A DNA stretch of 64,000 nt from Mycoavidus cysteinexigens (GTDB lineage: Bacteria > Pseudomonadota > Gammaproteobacteria > Burkholderiales > Burkholderiaceae), in assembly GCF_003966915.1 (NCBI RefSeq), contig NZ_AP018150.1:186001-250000 (forward strand), given 5' to 3'. Below, one piece after another: positions 30,201-37,606 of this stretch. Positions within the stretch are counted from its first letter, which is position 1, and each line of letters starts with the position of its first letter. Both the position numbers and the translations under genes were made by a program. The notes below the pieces were generated by a model. The model was given only the letters and a program-made list of their open reading frames with translations. It was not told the DNA's origin and made no database searches.

Positions 30201-31252
30201 TCAAGGTGATCGATGAATATGGCCGGCAGCTTGCCGCAGGCCGCAATCTTGCACAATTGCGGGCCGAATTAGGGGCTCAAGCGCAGCAGAGTTTCCAGAA
30301 AATTGCGGTTAAAACAATAACTGGCGCGACCGCAGAAAAAGTCAACGCAGAAAATCACCAAGAAGTGCAAAAATCGGTGGCGCCGACGGTTCATTACAAA
30401 AACTTAACTCACTGGAGTTTTGGCAGCTTGCCAGAAATCATGGAGATTGAGCGCGACGGTGAAACTTTGATGGGCTATCCAGCGCTGGTTGATCGCGGTG
30501 AGGTTTGCGACCTGGAGCTTTTTGATTTACCGCAAAAGGCTGTGCGTGTTCATCGGACCGGTTTACGGCGGCTTTTTACACTACAATTGCGTGACGCCAT
30601 TCGTTTTATCGAGAAAAATCTACCCAACTTTCAGCAAATGGCGATGCAATACATGCCGCTTGGCACCGCAGATGAACTGCGCGCGCAAATTATTACATGT
30701 GCGCTTGAGCGCGCGTGCTTGCGCGAGCCATTACCTACCGATGCAACAACTTTTGCAACACGCTGCGATGAAGGGCGCAGCCGCTTTACACTACTTGCTC
30801 AAGAAATTAGCCGCTTAGCGGCGCAAATTTTTACGGTTTACACAACCGTAGTAAAAAAACTCGCTTCAGTAAAAAGCTTTACGGCTGCCCATACGGATAT
30901 GACGCAGCAATTACACGCTTTGATGGGGAAATATTTTTTGACCGACACGCCTTATGAGCAGCTGGTTCATTTCCCTCGCTACTTACAAGCGATAGCGTTA
31001 CGCAGCGATAAATTAAAAAATGATGCCGTGAGAGATGCACGGCTTTGGACTGAATTTTCTCCATTACAGGTGCGTTATTCACGCACCCAGGCACAGCGGC
31101 GTCAAAGCGCCGATGCCGTTGATCCACAATTACAAGCTTTTCGCTGGTTGCTCGAAGAGTTGCGCGTATCGCTTTTCGCACAGGAGCTACGCACTCCTAT
31201 GCCGGTCTCAATCAAACGGCTGCATACAGTTTGGGAGTCGATCGAGCGCTAA
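27275..31252 (+). CDS. hrpA: ATP-dependent RNA helicase HrpA
   Basis: HrpA is a large DEAH-box helicase, implicated in rescue of stalled ribosomes and mRNA processing. The protein is 1325 residues from ATG 27275 (an in-frame TTG lies seven codons upstream). It has Walker A GETGSGKTTQLPK, the DEAH motif (IIDEAHERSLNIDF), SAT (ITSATLDAERF), and motif VI QRAGRCGRVADGICIRLY. The HA2/OB-fold region and the long HrpA-specific C-terminal domain (DUF3418) are present. Length and domain order are normal. It is divergent from argA and convergent with the IclR gene. Confidence 0.96.
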   Translation: MSQANYSGFSKLSIVVPPSLQEKPALAQETDIGLASRLPPIEFPAELPVSGKRAVIAAAIAAHQVVIVCGETGSGKTTQLPKICLTLGRGLGAGGKGLIGHTQPRRLAASATARRIAQELQTPVGEVVGYKVRFTDKLSRSTSVKLMTDGILLAETQSDPLLRAYDTLIIDEAHERSLNIDFLLGYLKEILPRRPDLKLIITSATLDAERFAKHFSHAGVNAPVIEVSGRLYPVEIRYRPLQQEVRRGADEPARKTPATEPDKLEKGGAAGRDLTDAIVDAVDELARAGSGDVLVFLPGEREIRDTAQALRQHHPAHTEILPLFARLSMTEQERVFKAGNARRIVLATNVAETSLTVPGIRYVIDTGLARVKRYSYRNKVEQLRIEPISQAAAQQRAGRCGRVADGICIRLYDEADWQLRPRFTDPEILRSSLAAVILKMKSLHLAEVEKFPFLEPPPAKAIADGYQLLAELGAVDNAHELTAVGQALAKLPLDPRIGRMILAAQEQHALHEILIIASALSVQDPRDRPLEQQSAADAAHRKFADPKSEFLSFLKIWQWFDEALTHKKSNRQLLDLCRANFLSHLRLREWREVHSQLLTVVGQQSWRINQANATFEQIHLSLLSGLLGNLGLKAESEPHYLGARSIKFHLWPGSHLAKKAGRWMMAAELVETSRLFARTIAIIEPTWVERAGAHLLRRSIGEPHWEKKAAQVVAFERATLYGLTVYHRRRISFGKQSAQAAQQARDIFIRAALVEGEFDTKLPFFKHNRQLIAEIEQLEHRSRRQDILIDDELIYAFYNQAIPADIYTGADFEHWYRQALRGKQVKNEKLLFLSRDDLMRHEAAGVTTELFPKKLTLAGIEMAVSYHFEPGSPRDGVTLAVPIFALNQVDAHGCEWLVAGMLKEKVHLLLKSLPQKLRRHCIPLPAYAASFVERATFGVGDLIGALSADIRAQKQLTLHPTDFKLETLPAHLFMNFKVIDEYGRQLAAGRNLAQLRAELGAQAQQSFQKIAVKTITGATAEKVNAENHQEVQKSVAPTVHYKNLTHWSFGSLPEIMEIERDGETLMGYPALVDRGEVCDLELFDLPQKAVRVHRTGLRRLFTLQLRDAIRFIEKNLPNFQQMAMQYMPLGTADELRAQIITCALERACLREPLPTDATTFATRCDEGRSRFTLLAQEISRLAAQIFTVYTTVVKKLASVKSFTAAHTDMTQQLHALMGKYFLTDTPYEQLVHFPRYLQAIALRSDKLKNDAVRDARLWTEFSPLQVRYSRTQAQRRQSADAVDPQLQAFRWLLEELRVSLFAQELRTPMPVSIKRLHTVWESIER

Positions 31253-31328
31253 ATAACGTCCTGCCACTGCTAATTTTTTATCTAAAATATGTGGCTTGAA
31301 AGCGCGCACTCAGGTTGGTGCGTGGTCG

Positions 31329-32120
31329 TTACTGAGCGTGATCTTCGGCTTCTTTTTGATAGCCGAGCAGGCGTGAAATGCGTGACGCTGTTTCACTAAG
31401 CTGGGCGAGCCAAGCATTTTGCATGCGGTCAGCAGGTGCGGAAAGCGATAGCCCAGCAACCAATTGGTTCGTATCATCATGAATGCCTGCTGCAACACAA
31501 CGCACGCCTAGCTCAAGTTCTTCATTATCACGCGCATAGCCATGTTGGCGTACATGTTCTAGCTCACGGGCGAGCTTAGCTGAATGGGTAATGCTATTTT
31601 GCGTGTGGCCGGCTAATCCAGTGCGGGCGATATAAGCCTGTACGTTTTCTGCTTCATCCATGGCAAGAAAAAGTTTGCCCACCGAAGTCAAATGGAGAGG
31701 CGCCCGCGCGCCAATAGAGCGTACGACTTGCATCCCTGAACGCTCGCTATAAGCTCGTTCAATATAAACAATTTCATCCCCTTGGCGGACTGACAGGTTA
31801 ATCGTTTGTCCGGTGAGTTGGCGCAGCTCGTGCATAGGTCCCAGTGCGGTATCGCGTACTGAGAGCCGCGCTTTAACTAAATTACCCAATTCCAATAACC
31901 GCATCCCAAGTCGATATATCCCTGGCTCGGAACGATCCACAAAGCGACAGCTCACCATATCGTTCAAAATTCGGTGCGCGGTGGATGGATGCAATTGAGT
32001 CTGCTGAGCCAGTTCTTTTAGGCTAACGGGTTTAGCATGTGTGGCAAGTGCGTCTAACAACCACATCATACGTTCAATCACCTGAATCGAAGTTTTGGTT
32101 GGCGAATGACTATCGCTCAT
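31329..32120 (-). CDS. IclR family transcriptional regulator
   Basis: A 263-residue repressor/activator with an N-terminal winged helix-turn-helix (IERMMWLLDALATHAKPVSL, then LHPSTAHRILNDMV). A C-terminal IclR effector-binding domain follows (RSGMQVVRSIGARAPLHLTSVGKLFLA, ELELGVRCVAAGIHDDTN). The ATG at 32120 (MSDSHSPTKTSIQ) is preferred; an open extension of 50 codons upstream lacks similarity to the family. Regulated genes and ligand cannot be told: no catabolic operon is adjacent, which is unusual for this family and suggests its target has moved or been lost. Confidence 0.88.
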   Translation of the reverse strand: MSDSHSPTKTSIQVIERMMWLLDALATHAKPVSLKELAQQTQLHPSTAHRILNDMVSCRFVDRSEPGIYRLGMRLLELGNLVKARLSVRDTALGPMHELRQLTGQTINLSVRQGDEIVYIERAYSERSGMQVVRSIGARAPLHLTSVGKLFLAMDEAENVQAYIARTGLAGHTQNSITHSAKLARELEHVRQHGYARDNEELELGVRCVAAGIHDDTNQLVAGLSLSAPADRMQNAWLAQLSETASRISRLLGYQKEAEDHAQ

Positions 32121-32317
32121 TGGCTTGTGCAAAAAGAATGAAAAGAGAGCTCTTCTTATACCATAAGAGCATTGTCTTTGCGTTTGATTTATATTGGGGG
32201 CGGGAGCTTCATGCTTGAGGCCGGCACACACTATAACCTTTTGGTATATATCAAAATCAAAGCCGAGCATATACAGTAGATTAAATCATCCATTCACTGA
32301 GTTCTTAAAAAATTCTA

Positions 32318-33265
32318 ATGGCGAATTTAATCAGTACGCCCCGTTCCCATGCCGATGAAGCCTGGAAGGGCGCATTAGATGTCTACTTTCGAGAGTTCAT
32401 GCAATTTTTCTACCAGGAAATTGCGGCTCAAATTGCCTGGGACGCCCAGTATCAAACGTTGGATAAGGAGCTGCAAAGCCTGAGCGTAAAAAGCCAAGTG
32501 GGCAAAAAGTTCGTAGATAAATTGCTTAGAGTGCGCTTAAAAAGTGGGGCAACCTGCTTCGTGCTATTACATGTCGAGTTTCAGGGCCACTATGAGGTTG
32601 ACTTTGCGCAGCGGCTTTTTGAATATTTTTACCGCTTATATGATCGTTACCGACAGCCGGTCCTCACGATGGCGGTTTTAACCGATGAGCGCTGTAACTG
32701 GCGCCCTAAAAGCTATCCGATGCAAGTCTGCGGTCATAAGGTGAACCATTTTCACTTTCTAACCAGCAAACTCATCGACTATCGAGCGCAACGCGCCACT
32801 TTATTAGAACACGCTAACCCATTTGGCACGATCGTGGCCGCGCATCTTGCGGCGTTAGAGACGCGTACTGATCCGAATGCGCGTTACCAGCATAAATTTG
32901 CGTTAATGCGGCAGTTATACCAAAAAGGGCTAACGCGAGAAGCGATTTTCAATCTGTGTCATTTTATCGAAGGGGTATTGACATTGCCTAAAGAGTTTGA
33001 AATTATCTACAATAGTTAAATTAAACAGCTTGAAGGAGAACGTAACATGCCGTATATGATAAGTTTCGAGCGCATCGGCAGAGAACAGGGCCTTGCAGAA
33101 GGTTTACAGCGAGGCCAATCTGAGTTTTTAAAAACTCAATTAGAAAGTAAGTTTGGCGCTTTAACCGAACCTTACCGGCGCTACTTGGATAAGGCAAATA
33201 TAAAGACTTTGCGCCAGTGGGGCCAACGTATTCTTACCGCTCAAACGCTCGACGAAGTTTTTTGA
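32318..33265 (+). pseudogene. Rpn/PD-(D/E)XK-type recombination-promoting nuclease, interrupted by an in-frame stop
   Basis: The first open part (32318-33019) encodes 233 residues of the Rpn family (PD-(D/E)XK nuclease-like transposase-related proteins). It has the core LLHVEFQGHYEVDFAQRL, where E-x-Q stands for the usual D/E-x-K, and RLYDRYRQPVLTMAVL. A TAA at 33017-33019 ends it. Reading on in the same frame (33020-33265) gives IKQLEGERNMPYMISFERIG and a tail of about 80 residues, the normal C-terminal continuation of this family (DUF4351-like). So this is one gene of 315 codons with a single nonsense codon. A downstream ATG at 33047 with an AAGGAGA site could let the tail be made separately. 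Its 3' end overlaps pyrD by 25 bases. Confidence 0.8.
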
Positions 33266-34320
33266 AGAGCTTCGTTTGATGCGGCGGGGGATAGCGTTTC
33301 TGCAAGCGCCTGTGCACATTCCCGTACTAGTGCGGGGCCTTGATAAATCAGCCCTGTATATAATTGTACGAGTGACGCGCCTGCGGTCAGCTTTGCGCGC
33401 GCGTCTTCTGCCGAAAAGATTCCGCCAACGCCAATAATAGGAATCGCATCGCCTAAAGCGGCATAAAGCTGACGAATAACCGCATTAGAAGCCTCTAATA
33501 ACGGTTTGCCGGATAACCCTCCTGCTTCGTCCGCATATTGAAGCTCGCTAACCAATGTGCGCGCTAATGTAGTATTGGTTGCAATGACTCCATCAATCCG
33601 GTAGCGTAGCAGCAAATCAGCGATTAATTTGATTTGTTCATCATCAAGATCAGGCGCAATTTTTAACACCAAAGGCACGTATTTTTTATGTTGGTCGGCG
33701 AGGCGTTGTTGCTTGTCTTTTAATGTAGACAGTAACGCGTCAAGGGCCGTCTTATCTTGTAATTGACGCAGATTTTTTGTATTGGGCGATGAGATATTAA
33801 GCGTTACATAGCTGGCAAATGGATACACTCTTTCTAGGCAGTACAAATAATCATCAACCGCCCGCTCAAGCGGAGTGTCAGCATTTTTGCCAATATTTAG
33901 TCCAAGTACGCCTGTAAAGTGCGCCGCCTGAACATTTTTTACAAATTGTTCAACGCCGCCGTTATTAAACCCCATCCGATTGATCAAGGCCCCAGCCTCA
34001 GGCAAGCGAAATAAGCGCGGGCGCGGATTGCCAGGTTGCGCCCGCGGCGTTACCGTACCTACCTCAATAAAGCCAAAGCCAAGCGCAGCGAGGCCATCGA
34101 TACAGCCGCCGTCCTTATCTAATCCTGCCGCTAGACCCACTGCGTTAGCAAAATGGAGGCCCATGACGGTGCGTGGTGCGTGGACGGTACATAAACCCGG
34201 GAGTTTAGCGAAGCCAATACGGCCAGCCGTACGCAACATAGAAAGCGTCAAATGATGCGCTGTTTCTGCATCCATACGGAACAGACATGAGCGTGCAAAT
34301 GGATAAAGTGAACTCAACAC
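33241..34320 (-). CDS. pyrD: Dihydroorotate dehydrogenase (quinone), class 2
   Basis: PyrD oxidises dihydroorotate to orotate in pyrimidine synthesis, passing electrons to quinones at the inner membrane. The N-terminal helix [24 protein letters not shown] marks the membrane-associated class 2. The FMN/substrate segments [54 protein letters not shown] and [20 protein letters not shown] are all present, including the class 2 catalytic serine region. Length is 359, slightly long at the C-terminus: the last eight or so residues are encoded in DNA shared with the Rpn gene 3' end, so the end may have been altered by that insertion. Confidence 0.95.
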   Translation of the reverse strand: MLSSLYPFARSCLFRMDAETAHHLTLSMLRTAGRIGFAKLPGLCTVHAPRTVMGLHFANAVGLAAGLDKDGGCIDGLAALGFGFIEVGTVTPRAQPGNPRPRLFRLPEAGALINRMGFNNGGVEQFVKNVQAAHFTGVLGLNIGKNADTPLERAVDDYLYCLERVYPFASYVTLNISSPNTKNLRQLQDKTALDALLSTLKDKQQRLADQHKKYVPLVLKIAPDLDDEQIKLIADLLLRYRIDGVIATNTTLARTLVSELQYADEAGGLSGKPLLEASNAVIRQLYAALGDAIPIIGVGGIFSAEDARAKLTAGASLVQLYTGLIYQGPALVRECAQALAETLSPAASNEALQKTSSSV

Positions 34321-34459
34321 AATTGACCATTAAATGATGAAAGTTCGCTATTATGAACGAATTGCTTCAGTCGTCAGTTCTTTATATTAAAGACGCAATT
34401 TGCCTGCAAGCAAGAGAAACCGTCAAACTGCAAGCACTTTAACAAACAACCGACCTATT

Positions 34460-35005
34460 ATGAAATTTTGTCCTGCCTGTGGCAATCAGGTGAATTTAGC
34501 GATTCCACCTGGCGATAACCGAGAGCGTTTTGTGTGCGCTCAGTGCGGTGAAATTCATTACCAAAACCCACGCAATATAGTTGGCACAGTACCGGTCTGG
34601 GACCGTAAAGTTTTACTGTGCCGCCGCGCTATAAATCCACGTTACGGTTTTTGGACTCTGCCGGCCGGCTTTATGGAGCTTGACGAAACGACAACCCAAG
34701 CGGCGGCCCGAGAGACGCTTGAGGAAGCGGGAGCCCGAGTTGAAATACAAGAACTTTTTTCATTATTAAATGTACCTCGTGCGCGTCAAGTCCATATTTT
34801 CTATCGCGCCCGCTTGTTAGATGTGGACTTTGCTGCGGGCGAAGAAAGTTTAGAGGTGAAACTTTTTGATGAAGCAAGTGTTCCTTGGTCTGAACTCGCT
34901 TTTGCAAGCGTTGAACAGACCCTGCGTTTTTTCTTTGCGGATAGCGCTAGTGGAAACTTCGGTCTACATACCGGGGATGTCGTCCATAGTTTGCATGCCG
35001 ACTAA
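34460..35005 (+). CDS. Zinc-ribbon Nudix hydrolase (NudC-like)
   Basis: A 181-residue protein with an N-terminal zinc ribbon (C4-x2-C7 and C26-x2-C29: MKFCPACG, FVCAQCGE) and a Nudix box at residues 70-92 that fits G-x5-E-x7-RE-x2-EE-x-G (GFMELDETTTQAAARETLEE). Such proteins hydrolyse nucleoside diphosphates linked to another group; NADH pyrophosphatase NudC has the same ribbon but is longer and has extra motifs, so the exact substrate is open. The ATG at 34460 is chosen because the zinc ribbon begins there; an upstream in-frame start 20 codons earlier is less likely. It precedes aat by 56 bases. Confidence 0.88.
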   Translation: MKFCPACGNQVNLAIPPGDNRERFVCAQCGEIHYQNPRNIVGTVPVWDRKVLLCRRAINPRYGFWTLPAGFMELDETTTQAAARETLEEAGARVEIQELFSLLNVPRARQVHIFYRARLLDVDFAAGEESLEVKLFDEASVPWSELAFASVEQTLRFFFADSASGNFGLHTGDVVHSLHAD

Positions 35006-35061
35006 GATTCAGTCATGCGCCTTCTACTGAGCTGGCGTTCATTACTTTCCTTGCTTAAACT

Positions 35062-35790
35062 ATGTTGCCTTGGCTGCACGATAACGATCCGTTTCCAAGC
35101 GTTGAGTGTGCGCTGAGCACCCATAGCGGCGCGTCTGGCCTGCTTGCGGCCAGTGAAAAATTAGATATGCAACGCTTATTTACGGCTTATCAGCAGGGTA
35201 TTTTTCCCTGGTACGAAGAAGGTCAACCCGTATTATGGTGGAGTCCAGATCCGCGTATGGTTCTGGTTCCGGCAGAGTTTAAAGTATCTACTTCACTTAA
35301 AAAAACACTCAAACGCATACTGCATGAGCCCGCTTGGGAAATCCGCGTAGATACCCACTTTATTCATACCATGACAGCCTGTGCTCGCGTCGCGCGGCGC
35401 GCGCAAAACGGGACTTGGATTACGGCTGATGTGCTCGCTGCCTATGGAGCGCTACACCAGTTAGGATTTGCGCATAGCATTGAGACTTGGTACGCAGATC
35501 AATGCGTGGGCGGCTTATATGGAGTAAGCATTGGCCGCATGTTTTTCGGCGAATCAATGTTTGCATTACGCGCTGACGCATCAAAAATTGCGCTGGCCGC
35601 ACTGGTGAGCCATTTGCGACGGCATGATGTAAAAATGATCGATTGCCAGCAAAATACAGCGCATTTGGCTTCACTCGGCGGGCGTGAAATTCCCCGTATT
35701 CGATTTATCGCCCATCTGCGCCAAGCGGTTGATGAGACACCTATTCCGTGGCGCTTTGATAAAACCCTGCTGCGCGATGTTGTCGCTTAA
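35062..35790 (+). CDS. aat: Leucyl/phenylalanyl-tRNA-protein transferase
   Basis: Aat transfers Leu or Phe from charged tRNA to proteins with N-terminal Lys or Arg, marking them for ClpS-ClpAP degradation. The 242-residue protein contains the family core [41 protein letters not shown] and [21 protein letters not shown]. No ate-type arginyl transferase gene follows here. Its stop overlaps the convergent ssb stop by four bases. Confidence 0.95.
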   Translation: MLPWLHDNDPFPSVECALSTHSGASGLLAASEKLDMQRLFTAYQQGIFPWYEEGQPVLWWSPDPRMVLVPAEFKVSTSLKKTLKRILHEPAWEIRVDTHFIHTMTACARVARRAQNGTWITADVLAAYGALHQLGFAHSIETWYADQCVGGLYGVSIGRMFFGESMFALRADASKIALAALVSHLRRHDVKMIDCQQNTAHLASLGGREIPRIRFIAHLRQAVDETPIPWRFDKTLLRDVVA

Positions 35791-36293
35791 AACGGAATAT
35801 CGTCATCCATTTCATCAAACCCGCCGCTAGCCGGAGCGTTATGAGGCGTGCTGCTCGGGCGGTTTGCCGCTGTGTTGGCCGGCGTATAGCTGCTAGCGCG
35901 CGGAGCCGCTTGAGGGTCGGGCGCATAACCTCCCTGATCCATGGCTGCTGTGCCAGAGCTTCGTGAGCCCAGCATTTGCATTTGATCGCCCATAATTTCA
36001 GTTGAATAGCGATCTTGCCCACTTTGGTCTTGCCATTTCCGCGTGCGAATGCGTCCTTCAATATAAACGGAGGAGCCTTTTTTGAGGTAGTCCCGGACCA
36101 CTTCCGCGAGCCGGTTGAAAAAAACCACGCGATGCCACTCGGTGATTTCTTTCATCTCACCGCTGCTCTTGTCTTTATAACGTTCTGCGGTCGCCAGCCG
36201 GATGTTTGCGACGGGGTCGCCATTCGGCAGAGAACGTATTTCAGGATCGGCGCCAAGATTGCCAACCAGGATGACTTTATTAACAGATGCCAT
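35787..36293 (-). CDS. ssb: Single-stranded DNA-binding protein
   Basis: Ssb coats single-stranded DNA in replication, recombination and repair. The 168-residue protein starts [20 protein letters not shown] and has the OB-fold core with [28 protein letters not shown] and [16 protein letters not shown] Gly/Pro/Ala-rich linker leads to the acidic partner-binding tip DDDIPF at the C-terminus. It is followed (convergently) by aat and preceded by the MFS gene on the same strand with a 17-base gap, so the two may be co-transcribed. Confidence 0.97.
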   Translation of the reverse strand: MASVNKVILVGNLGADPEIRSLPNGDPVANIRLATAERYKDKSSGEMKEITEWHRVVFFNRLAEVVRDYLKKGSSVYIEGRIRTRKWQDQSGQDRYSTEIMGDQMQMLGSRSSGTAAMDQGGYAPDPQAAPRASSYTPANTAANRPSSTPHNAPASGGFDEMDDDIPF

Positions 36294-36310
36294 TCATTTC
36301 CCCTGTTGAT

Positions 36311-37489
36311 TCAGTGTATGGATTCAGGAAAGCGCGCTGCGCGTGAGTATTGCATATGGGCGGCGATTATAAGCCACAACATAACAAGCCCCGCGCAGCT
36401 TATAAATAATGTGTGCTGCCCCGCATTTTTAAGCAACCAGCCGCCCAGCACGCCGCCCATAAAATAGCCAAGCGCTTGCACGGTATTGTAAATACCCATG
36501 GCAGCGCCTTTGCGCGCACCAGGCGCCAAAGTTGAAACGAGCGAAGGTTGCACCGCCTCAAGTATGTTAAAGCCGGTAAAGTAGATGAGCAGTATCGTGC
36601 CCAGCCACCATAGAGTAGGCGGAAATTCGGCAAATAACAATTGGCTAAATAGGATACACAGAATTGCCGCGAGCATGATGGTTTTCATGCGGCCATATTT
36701 TTCCGCCACGATAATTGCGGGGATCATCAGCACAAAAGATAACCCCATGACAGGTAGATAAACCTTCCAATGTGCGGCAACGGGCAGACCCGCGGCCTCT
36801 AGCAAGCGTGGCACCACAATAAAAAGCGCGATTTGAGAGAAGTGCAAAACAAATACACCAAAATTGAGGCGCAGCAATTCCGCATTCTGGAGCACTTGTG
36901 CAAATGGGGTTCGGCTCGGAGTAGGCGGGGCGGTGGGCGTAGGAACAACCCATAGCGTCACGCCGATCGCGGCCATCGCGAGCAGGCCAATCACAGCAAA
37001 TAAGCCGCTCATGCCGAGCCAGTTAAATAAGGCTGGCGCAATAACCAGCGCCGCAGTGAACGATAGGCCAATGCTCGCCCCGACCATAGCCATCGCCTTA
37101 GTGCGATTTTTTACGCTGGTGAGGTCGGCTAACAACGCGACGAGCACGGATGAAATCGCGCCGGCGCCTTGCAAAGCGCGCCCCAGGATAATCCAACGGA
37201 GATCTGTGGCTAGCGCCGCCACTAAGCTACCTAATGCAAAGATGAGTAAACCGGCAATGATCACCGGTTTGCGTCCCAGCCAGTCGGATGCCCAACCATA
37301 TGGAATATAAAAAACCGCTTGGGCCAGTCCATAAATCCCTAGCGCAAGCCCGACCAGTAGCGCATTATCGCCACCTGGCACGGTTTTCGCATACACTGAG
37401 AAGACCGGCAGAATTAAAAAAAGGCCCAGCATACGCAGCGCAAAAATCGCCGCCAACGAGACGGTAGCGCGAATTTCTTGTGCGCTCAT
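36311..37489 (-). CDS. Major facilitator superfamily transporter
   Basis: A 392-residue inner-membrane protein with about 12 hydrophobic segments. The MFS loop 2-3 motif appears as GWASDWLGRKPVIIAGLL. It resembles the drug-efflux-type MFS (YajR-like) proteins that sit beside ssb and uvrA in many Burkholderiales. YajR itself has a C-terminal cytoplasmic domain that is absent here. ATG 37489 (MSAQEIRATVSLAAIFAL) is preferred over an in-frame TTG six codons upstream; no strong ribosome-binding site precedes either. Substrate unknown. Confidence 0.85.
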   Translation of the reverse strand: MSAQEIRATVSLAAIFALRMLGLFLILPVFSVYAKTVPGGDNALLVGLALGIYGLAQAVFYIPYGWASDWLGRKPVIIAGLLIFALGSLVAALATDLRWIILGRALQGAGAISSVLVALLADLTSVKNRTKAMAMVGASIGLSFTAALVIAPALFNWLGMSGLFAVIGLLAMAAIGVTLWVVPTPTAPPTPSRTPFAQVLQNAELLRLNFGVFVLHFSQIALFIVVPRLLEAAGLPVAAHWKVYLPVMGLSFVLMIPAIIVAEKYGRMKTIMLAAILCILFSQLLFAEFPPTLWWLGTILLIYFTGFNILEAVQPSLVSTLAPGARKGAAMGIYNTVQALGYFMGGVLGGWLLKNAGQHTLFISCAGLVMLWLIIAAHMQYSRAARFPESIH

Positions 37490-37543
37490 AGATAAGGAGG
37501 CAATCAAAGGAAGACGAACAAATGCAGTAGATAAATTTTAGAA

Positions 37544-37574
37544 TTGAGCACCATGCTCAGTAAACGATTATAGT
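37544..37574 (+). promoter_or_regulatory. Candidate promoter and inverted repeat upstream of uvrA
   Basis: TTGAGC (37544-37549) and TATAGT (37569-37574) are spaced 19 bases apart, a passable sigma-70 promoter 33 bases before the uvrA ATG. TGAGCA-CCA-TGCTCA (37545-37559) is a perfect 6-bp inverted repeat overlapping the -35, so it could be an operator. No CTG-N10-CAG LexA site is seen in this region. Confidence 0.35.
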
Positions 37575-37606
37575 AACAGGTTTAAGCTCTCTTTTTGCTA
37601 CTGGTC

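Noticed and set aside
37490-37606. LexA (SOS) box before uvrA
   Set aside because: No CTG-N10-CAG palindrome in the interval; only an unrelated TGAGCA/TGCTCA repeat is present.
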